Assembly (NCBI GenBank): GCA_964614525.1
Contig: CAZTPA010000040.1
Coordinates: forward strand, 1 to 26,847
DNA length: 26,847 nt
Origin: PWND01 sp964614525
GTDB taxonomy: Bacteria > Bacteroidota > Bacteroidia > Bacteroidales > UBA7960
Reading direction: 5' to 3'
Below, piece after piece: positions 6,265-13,854 of the stretch. Positions within the stretch are counted from its first letter, which is position 1. Every line of letters starts with the position of its first letter. A program made the translations under genes and the position numbers. The notes under the pieces are model-generated. The model was not told where the DNA came from and searched no databases. It was given only the letters and a program-made list of their open reading frames with translations.

Positions 6265-6778
6265 ATCAAGAGCTTACGTACATCTTTATACCGGAAATGG
6301 TAAAGGAAAAACTACCGCAGCTATTGGATTGGCTGTGAGAGCTGTTGGCGCTAAAAAGAAAGTCTTTATAGCGCAGTTTGTGAAAGGAATGAAATATTCG
6401 GAAATCAAAGCTCTTAAAAAGTTCTCCGAAATAAAAGTGCAACAATACGGCTTGGATTGCTTTATTGTAAATGAACCTTCACAAAAAGATATTGATGCTG
6501 CTGTTAAAGGTTTTCAAGCTGCAAAAGATATTATTGAAAATAACAAAGCTGATCTGGTAATCCTGGATGAAATATGTATCGCTATTTATTACCACCTTTT
6601 GGATATAAATGATATTATCAGCCTTATTGAAAATAAACCAAAAGAAATGGAAATAGTTATGACCGGAAGGTATGCGCCACAGGAACTTATTGATGCATCT
6701 GATTTGGTTACCGAAATGACTGAGATAAAACACTATTTTAATGAAGGAATTGTTGGACGAATAGGAATTGAATACTAA
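6248..6778 (+). CDS. Cob(I)alamin adenosyltransferase (CobA/BtuR/CobO family)
   Basis: A 176-residue enzyme that transfers the adenosyl group of ATP to cob(I)alamin to make adenosylcobalamin. The family's inverted P-loop TGNGKGKT is at 15-22, followed by AAIGLAVRA. Then come the conserved AQFVKGMKYSE segment (about 42-52), the VILDEI strand (about 104-109) and a TGR motif (139-141) near ELIDASDLVTEM. The length is close to the usual 180-200. No other B12 genes lie nearby. It overlaps the second MinD-ferredoxin ATPase by 17 bases, so it belongs to that operon. The family is ATP- and corrinoid-binding and needs low-potential reduction of cobalamin. A supply of electrons from the ferredoxin-bearing ATPases is possible but speculative. 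Confidence 0.88.
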   Translation: MNRLCKSRAYVHLYTGNGKGKTTAAIGLAVRAVGAKKKVFIAQFVKGMKYSEIKALKKFSEIKVQQYGLDCFIVNEPSQKDIDAAVKGFQAAKDIIENNKADLVILDEICIAIYYHLLDINDIISLIENKPKEMEIVMTGRYAPQELIDASDLVTEMTEIKHYFNEGIVGRIGIEY

Positions 6779-6805
6779 TAATAATTTTTAAAAAAAGAGA
6801 AAAAT

Positions 6806-7987
6806 ATGAAAACGACAGACAAAGGATTTAACACTAAACTTATTCATGCAGGAGCATTTGAAGACGAATTTGGAAGCGCAACAGTGCCGATTTATCAAAC
6901 ATCAACTTTTAGATTTAAAAATGCACAACATGGTGCTGATTGTTTTTCGGGTAAAAGCGACGGATATATTTACACACGAATAGGAAATCCTACTACAAGA
7001 GCACTAGAACAAAATATTGCCGAACTCGAAAATGGTTTTGACGGAATAGCAACTAGCTCCGGGATGGGCGCGGTAAGTACAATTTATATGGCTCTTTTGG
7101 GTGCCGGTGCGCATATTGTCAGCTCAGATGCTGTGTATGGCCCTGCAAGAGGAATCCTTGAACAGGACTTTTCAAGATTTAATGTCGAGGCTACTTTTGT
7201 TAATACTTCAAATGTTGAAAATATTCGTAAAGCAATTAAACCAAATACAAAAGTTTTATATATTGAAACTCCGGCTAACCCTACAATGGAGCTTACCGAT
7301 ATTGAGGCTTGTTCTAAAATAGCGAAAGAACATAATTTATTGTTGGTTGTGGATAATACTTTTTGTTCACCCTACCTGCAAAAACCATTAGATTTAGGGG
7401 CAGATGTTGTGTTTCATTCAATTACTAAATTTATAAACGGACACGCTGATATTGTTGGAGGTGTTATTGTAGCAAAAAATCCTGAATTATATAAAAAAAT
7501 TCGCCATTCTATGGTATATTTGGGCTGTAATATGGATCCAACACAGTCGTTTATGGTTATTAGAGGTGTTAAAACTCTGGCTGTCAGAATCGAACGTGCG
7601 CAGGAGAATGCAATGAAAGTTGCAAGATTTCTGGAAGCTCATCCTAAAGTTGAGTGGATAAAGTATCCGGGACTTGAATCTCACCCACAGTATGAGCTTG
7701 CAAAAAGACAAATGAAAGGTTTTAGCTCTCTTATGAGCTTTGGACTTAAAGGTGGATTAGAAGCCGGTAAAAAATTGATGGACAATGTTCATCTGGCAAT
7801 TTTGGCTGTTTCCTTAGGAGGAGTTGAAACTCTTATTCAGCACCCGGCATCAATGACTCATTCTGCCGTTAGTAAAGAAAATAAGATTGCTGCCGGAATT
7901 ACTGATGATTTGGTTAGATTATCGGTTGGCATTGAGGATGTTGATGATATTATTAATGATTTAAAAAGTGGTTTAGATAAAATTTAA
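6806..7987 (+). CDS. Methionine gamma-lyase-like PLP enzyme (Cys/Met metabolism family)
   Basis: A 393-residue gamma-family PLP enzyme, the normal length for methionine gamma-lyase (methionine to methanethiol, ammonia and 2-oxobutyrate). Landmarks are YTRIGNPT (56-63, phosphate-binding Y and R), SSGMGA (84-89), the stacking tyrosine Y111, the cofactor aspartate D183 in VVDNT, and the PLP lysine K208 in SITKF. The C-terminal block HPASMTHSAV and LVRLSVGIED closely resembles known methionine gamma-lyases. However, the residue that is a reactive cysteine in well-studied methionine gamma-lyases (two after the stacking tyrosine) is proline here (YGP, P113), so activity may extend to cysteine or homocysteine. 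It follows the adenosyltransferase by 27 bases and precedes Mrp by 12. A role in releasing sulfide or thiol for cofactor assembly would fit. Cystathionine gamma-lyase or -synthase is the alternative. Confidence 0.75.
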   Translation: MKTTDKGFNTKLIHAGAFEDEFGSATVPIYQTSTFRFKNAQHGADCFSGKSDGYIYTRIGNPTTRALEQNIAELENGFDGIATSSGMGAVSTIYMALLGAGAHIVSSDAVYGPARGILEQDFSRFNVEATFVNTSNVENIRKAIKPNTKVLYIETPANPTMELTDIEACSKIAKEHNLLLVVDNTFCSPYLQKPLDLGADVVFHSITKFINGHADIVGGVIVAKNPELYKKIRHSMVYLGCNMDPTQSFMVIRGVKTLAVRIERAQENAMKVARFLEAHPKVEWIKYPGLESHPQYELAKRQMKGFSSLMSFGLKGGLEAGKKLMDNVHLAILAVSLGGVETLIQHPASMTHSAVSKENKIAAGITDDLVRLSVGIEDVDDIINDLKSGLDKI

Positions 7988-7999
7988 TATTTTTAAAAT

Positions 8000-8791
8000 A
8001 TGGCTTTATTTGAAAAAATTGAAATGCCGGACGTGAAAAAAATTATTGCTGTTGCTTCCGGTAAAGGCGGTGTTGGTAAATCTACGGTTTCCGTGAATCT
8101 CGCTATAGCATTGGCCCGAAAAGGACTTAAAGTGGCTATTGTTGACGCCGATATTTACGGGCCTTCAATACCCCGAATGTTCGGTATTGAAAATGAAAAA
8201 CCGGAAGGTACTTCTTTTGGCGGAAAAGAGTTTATCTTGCCAATCGAAAGAGAAGGGGTGAAAATTAATTCAATAGGATTTTTTGTTTCAAGTAAGCAAG
8301 GCCTTATTTGGCGAGGACCAATGGCAGCTAATGCTATTACTCAATTATTTGAAAATACTTTATGGGGTGAAACTGATGTTATGATTATTGACTTTCCACC
8401 GGGAACCGGCGATATCCAGTTAACAACAGTTCAGAAATTGAATCTTTTTGGAGCACTGATTGTTACTACTCCTCAGGAAATTTCTCTTAATGACGCCCGT
8501 AAAGCTGCTTCAATGTTTCTGAACCCCGGACTGAAGGTGCCTCTTTTAGGAGTAATAGAGAACATGTCCTGGTTTACTCCCAAACCTCACCCCGAAGAAA
8601 AGTATTATTTGTTCGGTAAGGATGGTGGTAAAAAACTTGCTGAAGAATATGATACTGATTTATTAGGTCAGATACCCTTGGTTGCTGAAGTTGGAGAGGA
8701 TGCTGAAAAAGGCTTAAGTTCTTTCTCCAACGATAATGAGACGATTGCAAAAGTCTTTCAGGATATTGCGAATAAGCTTCTTAAAAAGTAA
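8000..8791 (+). CDS. Mrp/NBP35-family P-loop ATPase without cysteines
   Basis: A 263-residue ATPase of the Mrp/ApbC group, whose members act as Fe-S cluster carriers. Walker A GKGGVGKST is at 21-29, followed by VDADIYGPSIP, then the WRGP and DFPPGTGD motifs, then VIENMSWF, all diagnostic of Mrp. It lacks the N-terminal DUF59 (MIP18-like) domain of full-length Bacteroidota Mrp proteins (about 370 residues). It also lacks the C-terminal CxxC that bridges the transferred cluster: the whole protein has no cysteine. It therefore may be a regulatory or partner ATPase rather than a classical carrier. In Desulfovibrio an Mrp protein belongs to the ORP complex with NifX-like and MinD-ferredoxin proteins, which fits this position. 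It is the last gene before a strong terminator. Confidence 0.88.
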   Translation: MALFEKIEMPDVKKIIAVASGKGGVGKSTVSVNLAIALARKGLKVAIVDADIYGPSIPRMFGIENEKPEGTSFGGKEFILPIEREGVKINSIGFFVSSKQGLIWRGPMAANAITQLFENTLWGETDVMIIDFPPGTGDIQLTTVQKLNLFGALIVTTPQEISLNDARKAASMFLNPGLKVPLLGVIENMSWFTPKPHPEEKYYLFGKDGGKKLAEEYDTDLLGQIPLVAEVGEDAEKGLSSFSNDNETIAKVFQDIANKLLKK

Positions 8792-8820
8792 GTGTTGCCT
8801 CATATTGTGTTTTTATTATA

Positions 8821-8857
8821 AAAAAAGCCCGAAAGCAATTTTGCCTTCGGGCTTTTA
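8821..8857. terminator. Bidirectional terminator between mrp-like and sod genes
   Basis: GCCCGAA-A-GCAA...TTGC-C-TTCGGGC forms a GC-rich stem with a small loop, flanked by an A-run on the left and a T-run on the right. It can therefore stop transcription arriving from both converging genes. It lies 29 bases after the Mrp stop codon and 20 bases beyond the sod stop codon. Confidence 0.9.
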
Positions 8858-8877
8858 ATTAATATTGGAGTATTATT

Positions 8878-9618
8878 TTATTTTAAAGCTTTGGAATATC
8901 TTTTTTCAACTTCTTCCCAGTTTACAATATTCCAAAATACTTCTATGTAATCGGGACGGCGATTTTGATATTTCAGATAATATGCATGCTCCCAAACATC
9001 CAGATTTAAAATAGGAGTACCTTTAATGTCTACAATATCCATCAATGGATTATCTTGGTTAGGAGTGCTGCTTACTTTTAATTGCCCATTTTCATCAACT
9101 ACCAGCCATGCCCAACCACTGCCAAATTGACCTGCAGCTGCTGCGCTAAATTCTTCTTTGAACTTATCAAAGCTGCCAAATTTTCCTTCAATGGCTTTTA
9201 ATAATTGCCCGGATGGCTTGTCGCCGGCATTTGGCGCTAATATTTGCCAAAACATTGTATGGTTCCAATGGCCGCCACCATTATTTCTAACGCCGGCAGG
9301 ATATTTGCTCATATTTTGGAATAGCTCCTCAAGTGGTTTATCTGCAAAATCTTTGCCCTCTAAAGCAGCATTTAATTTATTTACATACGCCTGATGGTGT
9401 TTTGTATGATGAATTTCCATTGTTTGTTTGTCAATATGTGGCTCCAATGCATCATATGCATATGGCAATGCGCCTAATTCATGTGGTGTTTTCATAACAG
9501 TTTCTGTTTTATTTGTTTCTACTTTGTTTTTGTTAGATTCTTGTTTTGTTGCTTGCTCGCATGATACAAATGCTGTGGCAACTATTAAAAATGCCGTAAT
9601 TAATGTTGTCCTTTTCAT
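8878..9618 (-). CDS. Superoxide dismutase, Mn-type, predicted lipoprotein
   Basis: A 246-residue Fe/Mn superoxide dismutase (2 superoxide to oxygen and hydrogen peroxide). Residues 1-19 form a signal peptide ending FVS-C20, a relaxed lipobox; a lysine/threonine-rich linker of about 25 residues then leads into the catalytic domain. Metal ligands by alignment are H70 (in MEIHHTKHH), H120 (HWNH), D207 and H211 (DVWEH). Gly116 together with Gln188 in NQDNP places it with Mn-type or cambialistic enzymes rather than strict Fe-type. Export is unusual: most bacterial Fe/MnSODs are cytosolic. The protein should sit on the outer or inner membrane facing the periplasm or the cell surface. It is a single gene with a shared bidirectional terminator. 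The start is set by the signal peptide. Confidence 0.9.
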   Translation of the reverse strand: MKRTTLITAFLIVATAFVSCEQATKQESNKNKVETNKTETVMKTPHELGALPYAYDALEPHIDKQTMEIHHTKHHQAYVNKLNAALEGKDFADKPLEELFQNMSKYPAGVRNNGGGHWNHTMFWQILAPNAGDKPSGQLLKAIEGKFGSFDKFKEEFSAAAAGQFGSGWAWLVVDENGQLKVSSTPNQDNPLMDIVDIKGTPILNLDVWEHAYYLKYQNRRPDYIEVFWNIVNWEEVEKRYSKALK

Positions 9619-9751
9619 TTTTAATTGATTTTTGGGTTTTTAATTAGTCTTTAACATCATAACAAAAAAGTATTGATTTTGTTTAAAATAAGAAAATAAT
9701 GATTATAAAGAACTTGCTTTCCTATTAAACCGGTATTGTTAATTTATCTTG

Positions 9752-10684
9752 CTAATCTAATATCTTTAGATATGGTATAATCTTTTCATAATCATTGTCT
9801 GATATTAGTTCTGATTTTTTTATTTCTTCAATGCTGTTGTATTTTCCATGCTGCTCACGTATTTTAATTATAGAGTTAGCTATATTTTTATTTATATAAG
9901 GATGAGAAACCAAATCCGAAAATTTGGCAGAATTTATATTTATTGCTTGTAAATCGCCTTCAATATATATGTGCTCTTTTATATTGTCATATCTGAGGCT
10001 GTCCATTCCATAAACTTCCAACAGTTGAGTTTTACTGTGAAATCCACCCAGCAACTCCCGGTAGCTAACAATTCTTCGGCTAAATACCTGCCCAATGCCT
10101 CTTATTTTGGTAAGTTCAAGTGTATCTGCATGATTTATATTAATAAAAACAACTTCTTTAATAGCATTCTCTGTTTTTTTATCAAAATTTCGTTTTTGAT
10201 AATGTGTATAGCTAGTATTTTTTTCTTCGCCCGTTTCCGGGTTTTGTTTTATTAAAATATATGGTTCCATCTGATTATAAATATCATCACTCATCCCATA
10301 TATTTTCTGCATGTCTTCCTTTCGGTTAAAACTTCCTCCGGAATTTCTAAAATTAATTATTGTAGTACTAAGTTTTTCCGGAAGTCCCATATTAATTAGC
10401 TCTTGTTTACTGACTGTATTTGGATCAAAATTTTTGAGTTCAAAATTTATCTTATTTTTATTGCTTCTTTTTTTTGCCAGGACATTTTGTTCCTTTGCAA
10501 TTTCCGAGGTTCTCTTATTCTTAAAAGCCTCAACTGCTTCCAAAAATTCCGAATAATCCTGTGTTTGCTTTTTTCTAAATTTATCATAAATAGAAGGGCT
10601 TATTATAACTAACATTATTAGCAGGATTAATACAAATATTCCGCGACGCTCTGCTTTTGTAAAATTGAAGATATCTTTCCACAT
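9752..10684 (-). CDS. Membrane-anchored helix-hairpin-helix (ComEA-like) protein
   Basis: A 310-residue protein. After a short cytoplasmic segment containing the R-R-G at 14-16, one membrane helix (about 16-33, IFVLILLIMLVIISP) anchors it. A basic, charged linker follows, then three ComEA/competence-type helix-hairpin-helix units at about 103-160, 178-238 and 246-308. Each opens with a FDPNTVSKQEL / ININHADTLEL / ININSAKFSDL-type start; the second has the GIGQVFSRRIVSYRE hairpin with the G-x-G that contacts the DNA backbone. HhH repeats usually bind DNA non-specifically. In Gram-negative bacteria ComEA pulls DNA into the periplasm. Three-unit versions with an N-terminal helix are common in Bacteroidota without a proven role. 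No other competence genes lie nearby. Confidence 0.83.
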   Translation of the reverse strand: MWKDIFNFTKAERRGIFVLILLIMLVIISPSIYDKFRKKQTQDYSEFLEAVEAFKNKRTSEIAKEQNVLAKKRSNKNKINFELKNFDPNTVSKQELINMGLPEKLSTTIINFRNSGGSFNRKEDMQKIYGMSDDIYNQMEPYILIKQNPETGEEKNTSYTHYQKRNFDKKTENAIKEVVFININHADTLELTKIRGIGQVFSRRIVSYRELLGGFHSKTQLLEVYGMDSLRYDNIKEHIYIEGDLQAININSAKFSDLVSHPYINKNIANSIIKIREQHGKYNSIEEIKKSELISDNDYEKIIPYLKILD

Positions 10685-10832
10685 AAAAATTTGATTATTA
10701 TACTAATTCAATTAAACATAAAAATAATAATATAAAAATGTAAAAAGAGCAAATATAACACAAAATATAATTTGTTTATACTGAAATATTTGAAAAAAAT
10801 TTCAAATCATCCTCATTGTCTTAATAATTTTA

Positions 10833-10840
10833 TATTTTTG
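10833..10840 (+). promoter_or_regulatory. Weak candidate -7 element for the symporter pair
   Basis: TATTTTTG matches TAnnTTTG, 47 bases before the SNF symporter ATG. The nearest upstream TTG (10816-10818) is only 14 bases away and no TTTG lies at the usual distance, so support is weak. Confidence 0.3.
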
Positions 10841-10887
10841 GCGTTTCTGTCAAATTCCTTTTATTAGTTTTTAAAAATAAAAATCAA

Positions 10888-12246
10888 ATGAATATTGAAG
10901 GAAATTCCGGACGTGACGGTTTCTCAAGTAAGTTTGGAATTATATGCGCAGCTGCCGGCTCCGCAATAGGATTAGGAAATATTTGGCGCTTCCCGTATGT
11001 TGCAGGTGAAAACGGTGGAGGCGCTTTTTTATTAATTTACCTGGGGTTTATCCTGTTGTTGGGAATTCCTGTTATGATGTCAGAGTTCGCCATTGGCCGC
11101 AGGGGGCAAAGAAATGCTTTTGGATCTTTTAAAAGACTTTCAGGTGGCAAATATTGGCCATTGGTTGGATTGATGGGTATTGTAGCTGCATTTGTGATTC
11201 TGGCGTTTTACAGCACAATTGCCGGATGGACTATGGAGTATATTTACTTAGCTGTTACCAATGCTTTTGAAGGTATGGCTGCAAGTGATATTGAGAAAGT
11301 GTTTGAGTCTTTTCATACCTCAACATTCAGGCCTTTAATGTGGCAGTTTCTTTTTATGATTCTTACAGCACTCATAATTGTTGCCGGTATAAAAAATGGT
11401 ATTGAAAAGTATGCTAAAGTTTTGATGCCTTTTCTGTTTTTGTTATTACTTATAATAGTTGTTCGTTCGCTTACTCTTCCCGGTTCATTTAAAGGTCTTG
11501 CTTTTTTGTTTAAACCCGATTTTTCTGCTATTACAGCCGGTACTTTTCTTGAAGCTCTCGGCCAGGCATTCTTTTCTTTAAGTATTGGAATGGGAACCCT
11601 TATTACATATGGATCTTATGTCGGCAAAAAAAATAACCTCACAAGAATTTCTTTTGATGTTTCAATAGCCGATACTCTAATAGCAATATTAGCAGGTGTT
11701 GCAATATTTCCTGCGGTTTTTTCTTTTGGGATGGATCCTGCAGGAGGTCCCGGCTTGATTTTTAATGTTTTGCCTAATATCTTTCAGCAAATGCCCGGTG
11801 GATACGTATTTGCCTTAATGTTTTTTCTTTTGCTTTTTATTGCTGCACTGACCTCTTCAATTTCAATTCTAGAAGTTGTTGTTGCTTTTATGACGGAAGA
11901 GCTTAAAATGCCCAGGAGAAGATCTACTATTATTGCCGCTACAGCTGCTTTTATTGTTGGTATATTCTGTACACTGTCATTTGGCACTCTTAGTCATGTA
12001 AAAGTCTTTGATAATACAATTTTTGATAATCTTGAATTTGCTGCTTCCAATGTTTTATTGCCCCTTGGAGGCCTTTTGATAGTTGTATTCACAGGCTGGT
12101 TCCTGGGTTTGAAAAATGTGAAAGATGAAATTAGTAATTCAGGTGAACTGAAATTGAGATTGTTTAATATATTTGTTTTTATAATCAGGTATATTGCGCC
12201 TGTAGCGATATTATTAGTGTTTTTAAATAGTGTTGGTGTTATATAA
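10888..12246 (+). CDS. Sodium-dependent transporter, SNF (neurotransmitter:sodium symporter) family
   Basis: A 452-residue inner-membrane Na+-coupled amino-acid transporter of the LeuT fold. The first helix has the unwound Na+/substrate-binding signature AAAGSAIGLGNIWRFPYVAG (about 20-39). The second helix (GGGAFLLIYLG... IPVMMSEFAIGRRGQ) follows the family pattern exactly. About 11 hydrophobic segments can be counted, typical of bacterial SNF members (11 rather than 12). Substrates in characterised relatives are Leu, Trp, Tyr or similar; this one's cannot be told. It is 11 bases upstream of another Na+/amino-acid symporter of a different family, so the two are likely one operon. The start ATG follows an A-rich, Shine-Dalgarno-free leader. 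Confidence 0.92.
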   Translation: MNIEGNSGRDGFSSKFGIICAAAGSAIGLGNIWRFPYVAGENGGGAFLLIYLGFILLLGIPVMMSEFAIGRRGQRNAFGSFKRLSGGKYWPLVGLMGIVAAFVILAFYSTIAGWTMEYIYLAVTNAFEGMAASDIEKVFESFHTSTFRPLMWQFLFMILTALIIVAGIKNGIEKYAKVLMPFLFLLLLIIVVRSLTLPGSFKGLAFLFKPDFSAITAGTFLEALGQAFFSLSIGMGTLITYGSYVGKKNNLTRISFDVSIADTLIAILAGVAIFPAVFSFGMDPAGGPGLIFNVLPNIFQQMPGGYVFALMFFLLLFIAALTSSISILEVVVAFMTEELKMPRRRSTIIAATAAFIVGIFCTLSFGTLSHVKVFDNTIFDNLEFAASNVLLPLGGLLIVVFTGWFLGLKNVKDEISNSGELKLRLFNIFVFIIRYIAPVAILLVFLNSVGVI

Positions 12247-12257
12247 AAAACTTTATT

Positions 12258-13706
12258 ATGAGTTTATTGCAAACAATTATTCTTTCCGGATTTGGAGAAT
12301 CTTTTAATGATTTTATAACTGTCTTTTTGGATGGATTAGAAAGTGGGATAAGTTGGTATAACAAGTATATCGGGGGATATCTTATCTTGGCGCTTTTGGT
12401 TCCGGCAGGAATCTTTTTCGCTATAAAATTTAGATTTTTGCATATTCGTAAGTTTTGGCATTCTATCGCTATTGTTTCAGGAAGATATTCCAAAAAAGAT
12501 GACGCTGGAGATATTAATCACTTTAAAGCTCTTACAACTGCGCTATCTGCCACCGTTGGTACCGGAAATATTGTTGGTGTTGCTTTGGCGATATACTGGG
12601 GCGGCCCGGGAGCAATCTTTTGGATGTGGGTTACCGGCTTTTTTGGTATGATGCTGAAAATGGTGGAATGTACTCTCGGATTAAAATACAGGAGGTTTAA
12701 TCCTGATGGCACAGTTTCTGGCGGGCCAATGTATTATATGGAACATGGCCTTAAAAATGTACTTGGCAAATATGCTAAAGTTTTGGCTATGATTTTTGCC
12801 GGTGCCGCAATTTTGTGCTCTATGGGTACGGGAAATATGGCGCAGAGTAACTCTATGACGGATGTGCTTAATGCTGCTTATAATATTCCCACCTGGGCAA
12901 GCGGTTTGGTTATTACAGGCCTTGTTTTATTAATTATTGTTGGAGGACTGAAAAGAATTGCCGAAGTGACATCTAAGCTTGTCCCTTTTATGGCTGTAAT
13001 TTATTTCTTTTCTGCAATCTTGGTTATTATTTTGAATATTGAAAATTTAATTCCGGCTATTAAATTAATTTTTGCAGATGCTTTTGACTTTAAAGCTGCT
13101 ACAGGTGGATTTGTTGGTTCTGCTTTTATTATGACACTTACTATGGGTGTGCAAAGAGGGCTTTTCTCAAATGAAGCAGGACAGGGTTCCGCAGCAATGG
13201 CACATGCCGCCGCTAAAACCAAACATCCTATGCGCGAAGGTATGGTAGCAAGCCTCGAACCTTTTATTGATACTCTGTTTATTTGTACTCTTACAGCAAT
13301 GGTTATTGTTATTACCGGTGCCTGGAAAGAAGATGCTGCCGGTGTCTCCATGACAGTGCTTGCTTTTGATATTGGACTGGATAAAATTAATATGGGTTTT
13401 ATGGCAAATCATGTTATTTCTTTTGGATTACTGCTATTTGCTTTTTCTACTATTATTTCATGGTCTTATTATGGAACAAGAGCCGCACAATATCTTTTTG
13501 GATTTAAAGCCATTAAACCGTATTATTATTTTTATGCTCTCTTTGTTTTTCTTGGTTCAGTTTGGGGTATAGATCTTGTCTGGAGTTTTGTGGATATGGT
13601 TATAACTTTTATGACAATCCCTAACCTTATTGCAATACTGCTTCTTACTCCGGTTATGAAAAAAGAAGTAGATAACTATTTTGGGCAAAAGAATTATAAG
13701 ATTTAA
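12258..13706 (+). CDS. Sodium:alanine symporter, AGCS family
   Basis: A 482-residue inner-membrane protein of the alanine/glycine:cation symporter family, which takes up alanine or glycine with Na+. The signature is near residues 95-125: SATVGTGNIVGVALAIYWGG, then PGAIFWMWVTGFFGM and the MVECTLGLKYR segment. Later markers are GGPMYYMEHGL and the MGVQRGLFSNEAGQGSAAMAHAAAKTKHP block (about 296-324, pieces MGVQRGLFSNEAG and GSAAMAHAAA). The C-terminal part has W-SYYGTRAAQYLFG, also diagnostic. The length fits the family (430-550). It lies 11 bases after the SNF-family transporter; adjacent Na+ symporters suggest peptide or amino-acid scavenging in a Na+-driven cell. No clear terminator follows within the 148-base gap. 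Confidence 0.93.
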   Translation: MSLLQTIILSGFGESFNDFITVFLDGLESGISWYNKYIGGYLILALLVPAGIFFAIKFRFLHIRKFWHSIAIVSGRYSKKDDAGDINHFKALTTALSATVGTGNIVGVALAIYWGGPGAIFWMWVTGFFGMMLKMVECTLGLKYRRFNPDGTVSGGPMYYMEHGLKNVLGKYAKVLAMIFAGAAILCSMGTGNMAQSNSMTDVLNAAYNIPTWASGLVITGLVLLIIVGGLKRIAEVTSKLVPFMAVIYFFSAILVIILNIENLIPAIKLIFADAFDFKAATGGFVGSAFIMTLTMGVQRGLFSNEAGQGSAAMAHAAAKTKHPMREGMVASLEPFIDTLFICTLTAMVIVITGAWKEDAAGVSMTVLAFDIGLDKINMGFMANHVISFGLLLFAFSTIISWSYYGTRAAQYLFGFKAIKPYYYFYALFVFLGSVWGIDLVWSFVDMVITFMTIPNLIAILLLTPVMKKEVDNYFGQKNYKI

Positions 13707-13854
13707 CAAATTATTCCGTTAGCTTGTTATTAATCTTAAAAATCATTGATTATTCTTTGTAAATCAAAACTTTCTGTGGTTTTTGGTGTTGAATTCTTGA
13801 ATGCTTTTATTATTTATTAATTAAAAATTTCAAAATATCTTAAAGATAAAAAGA

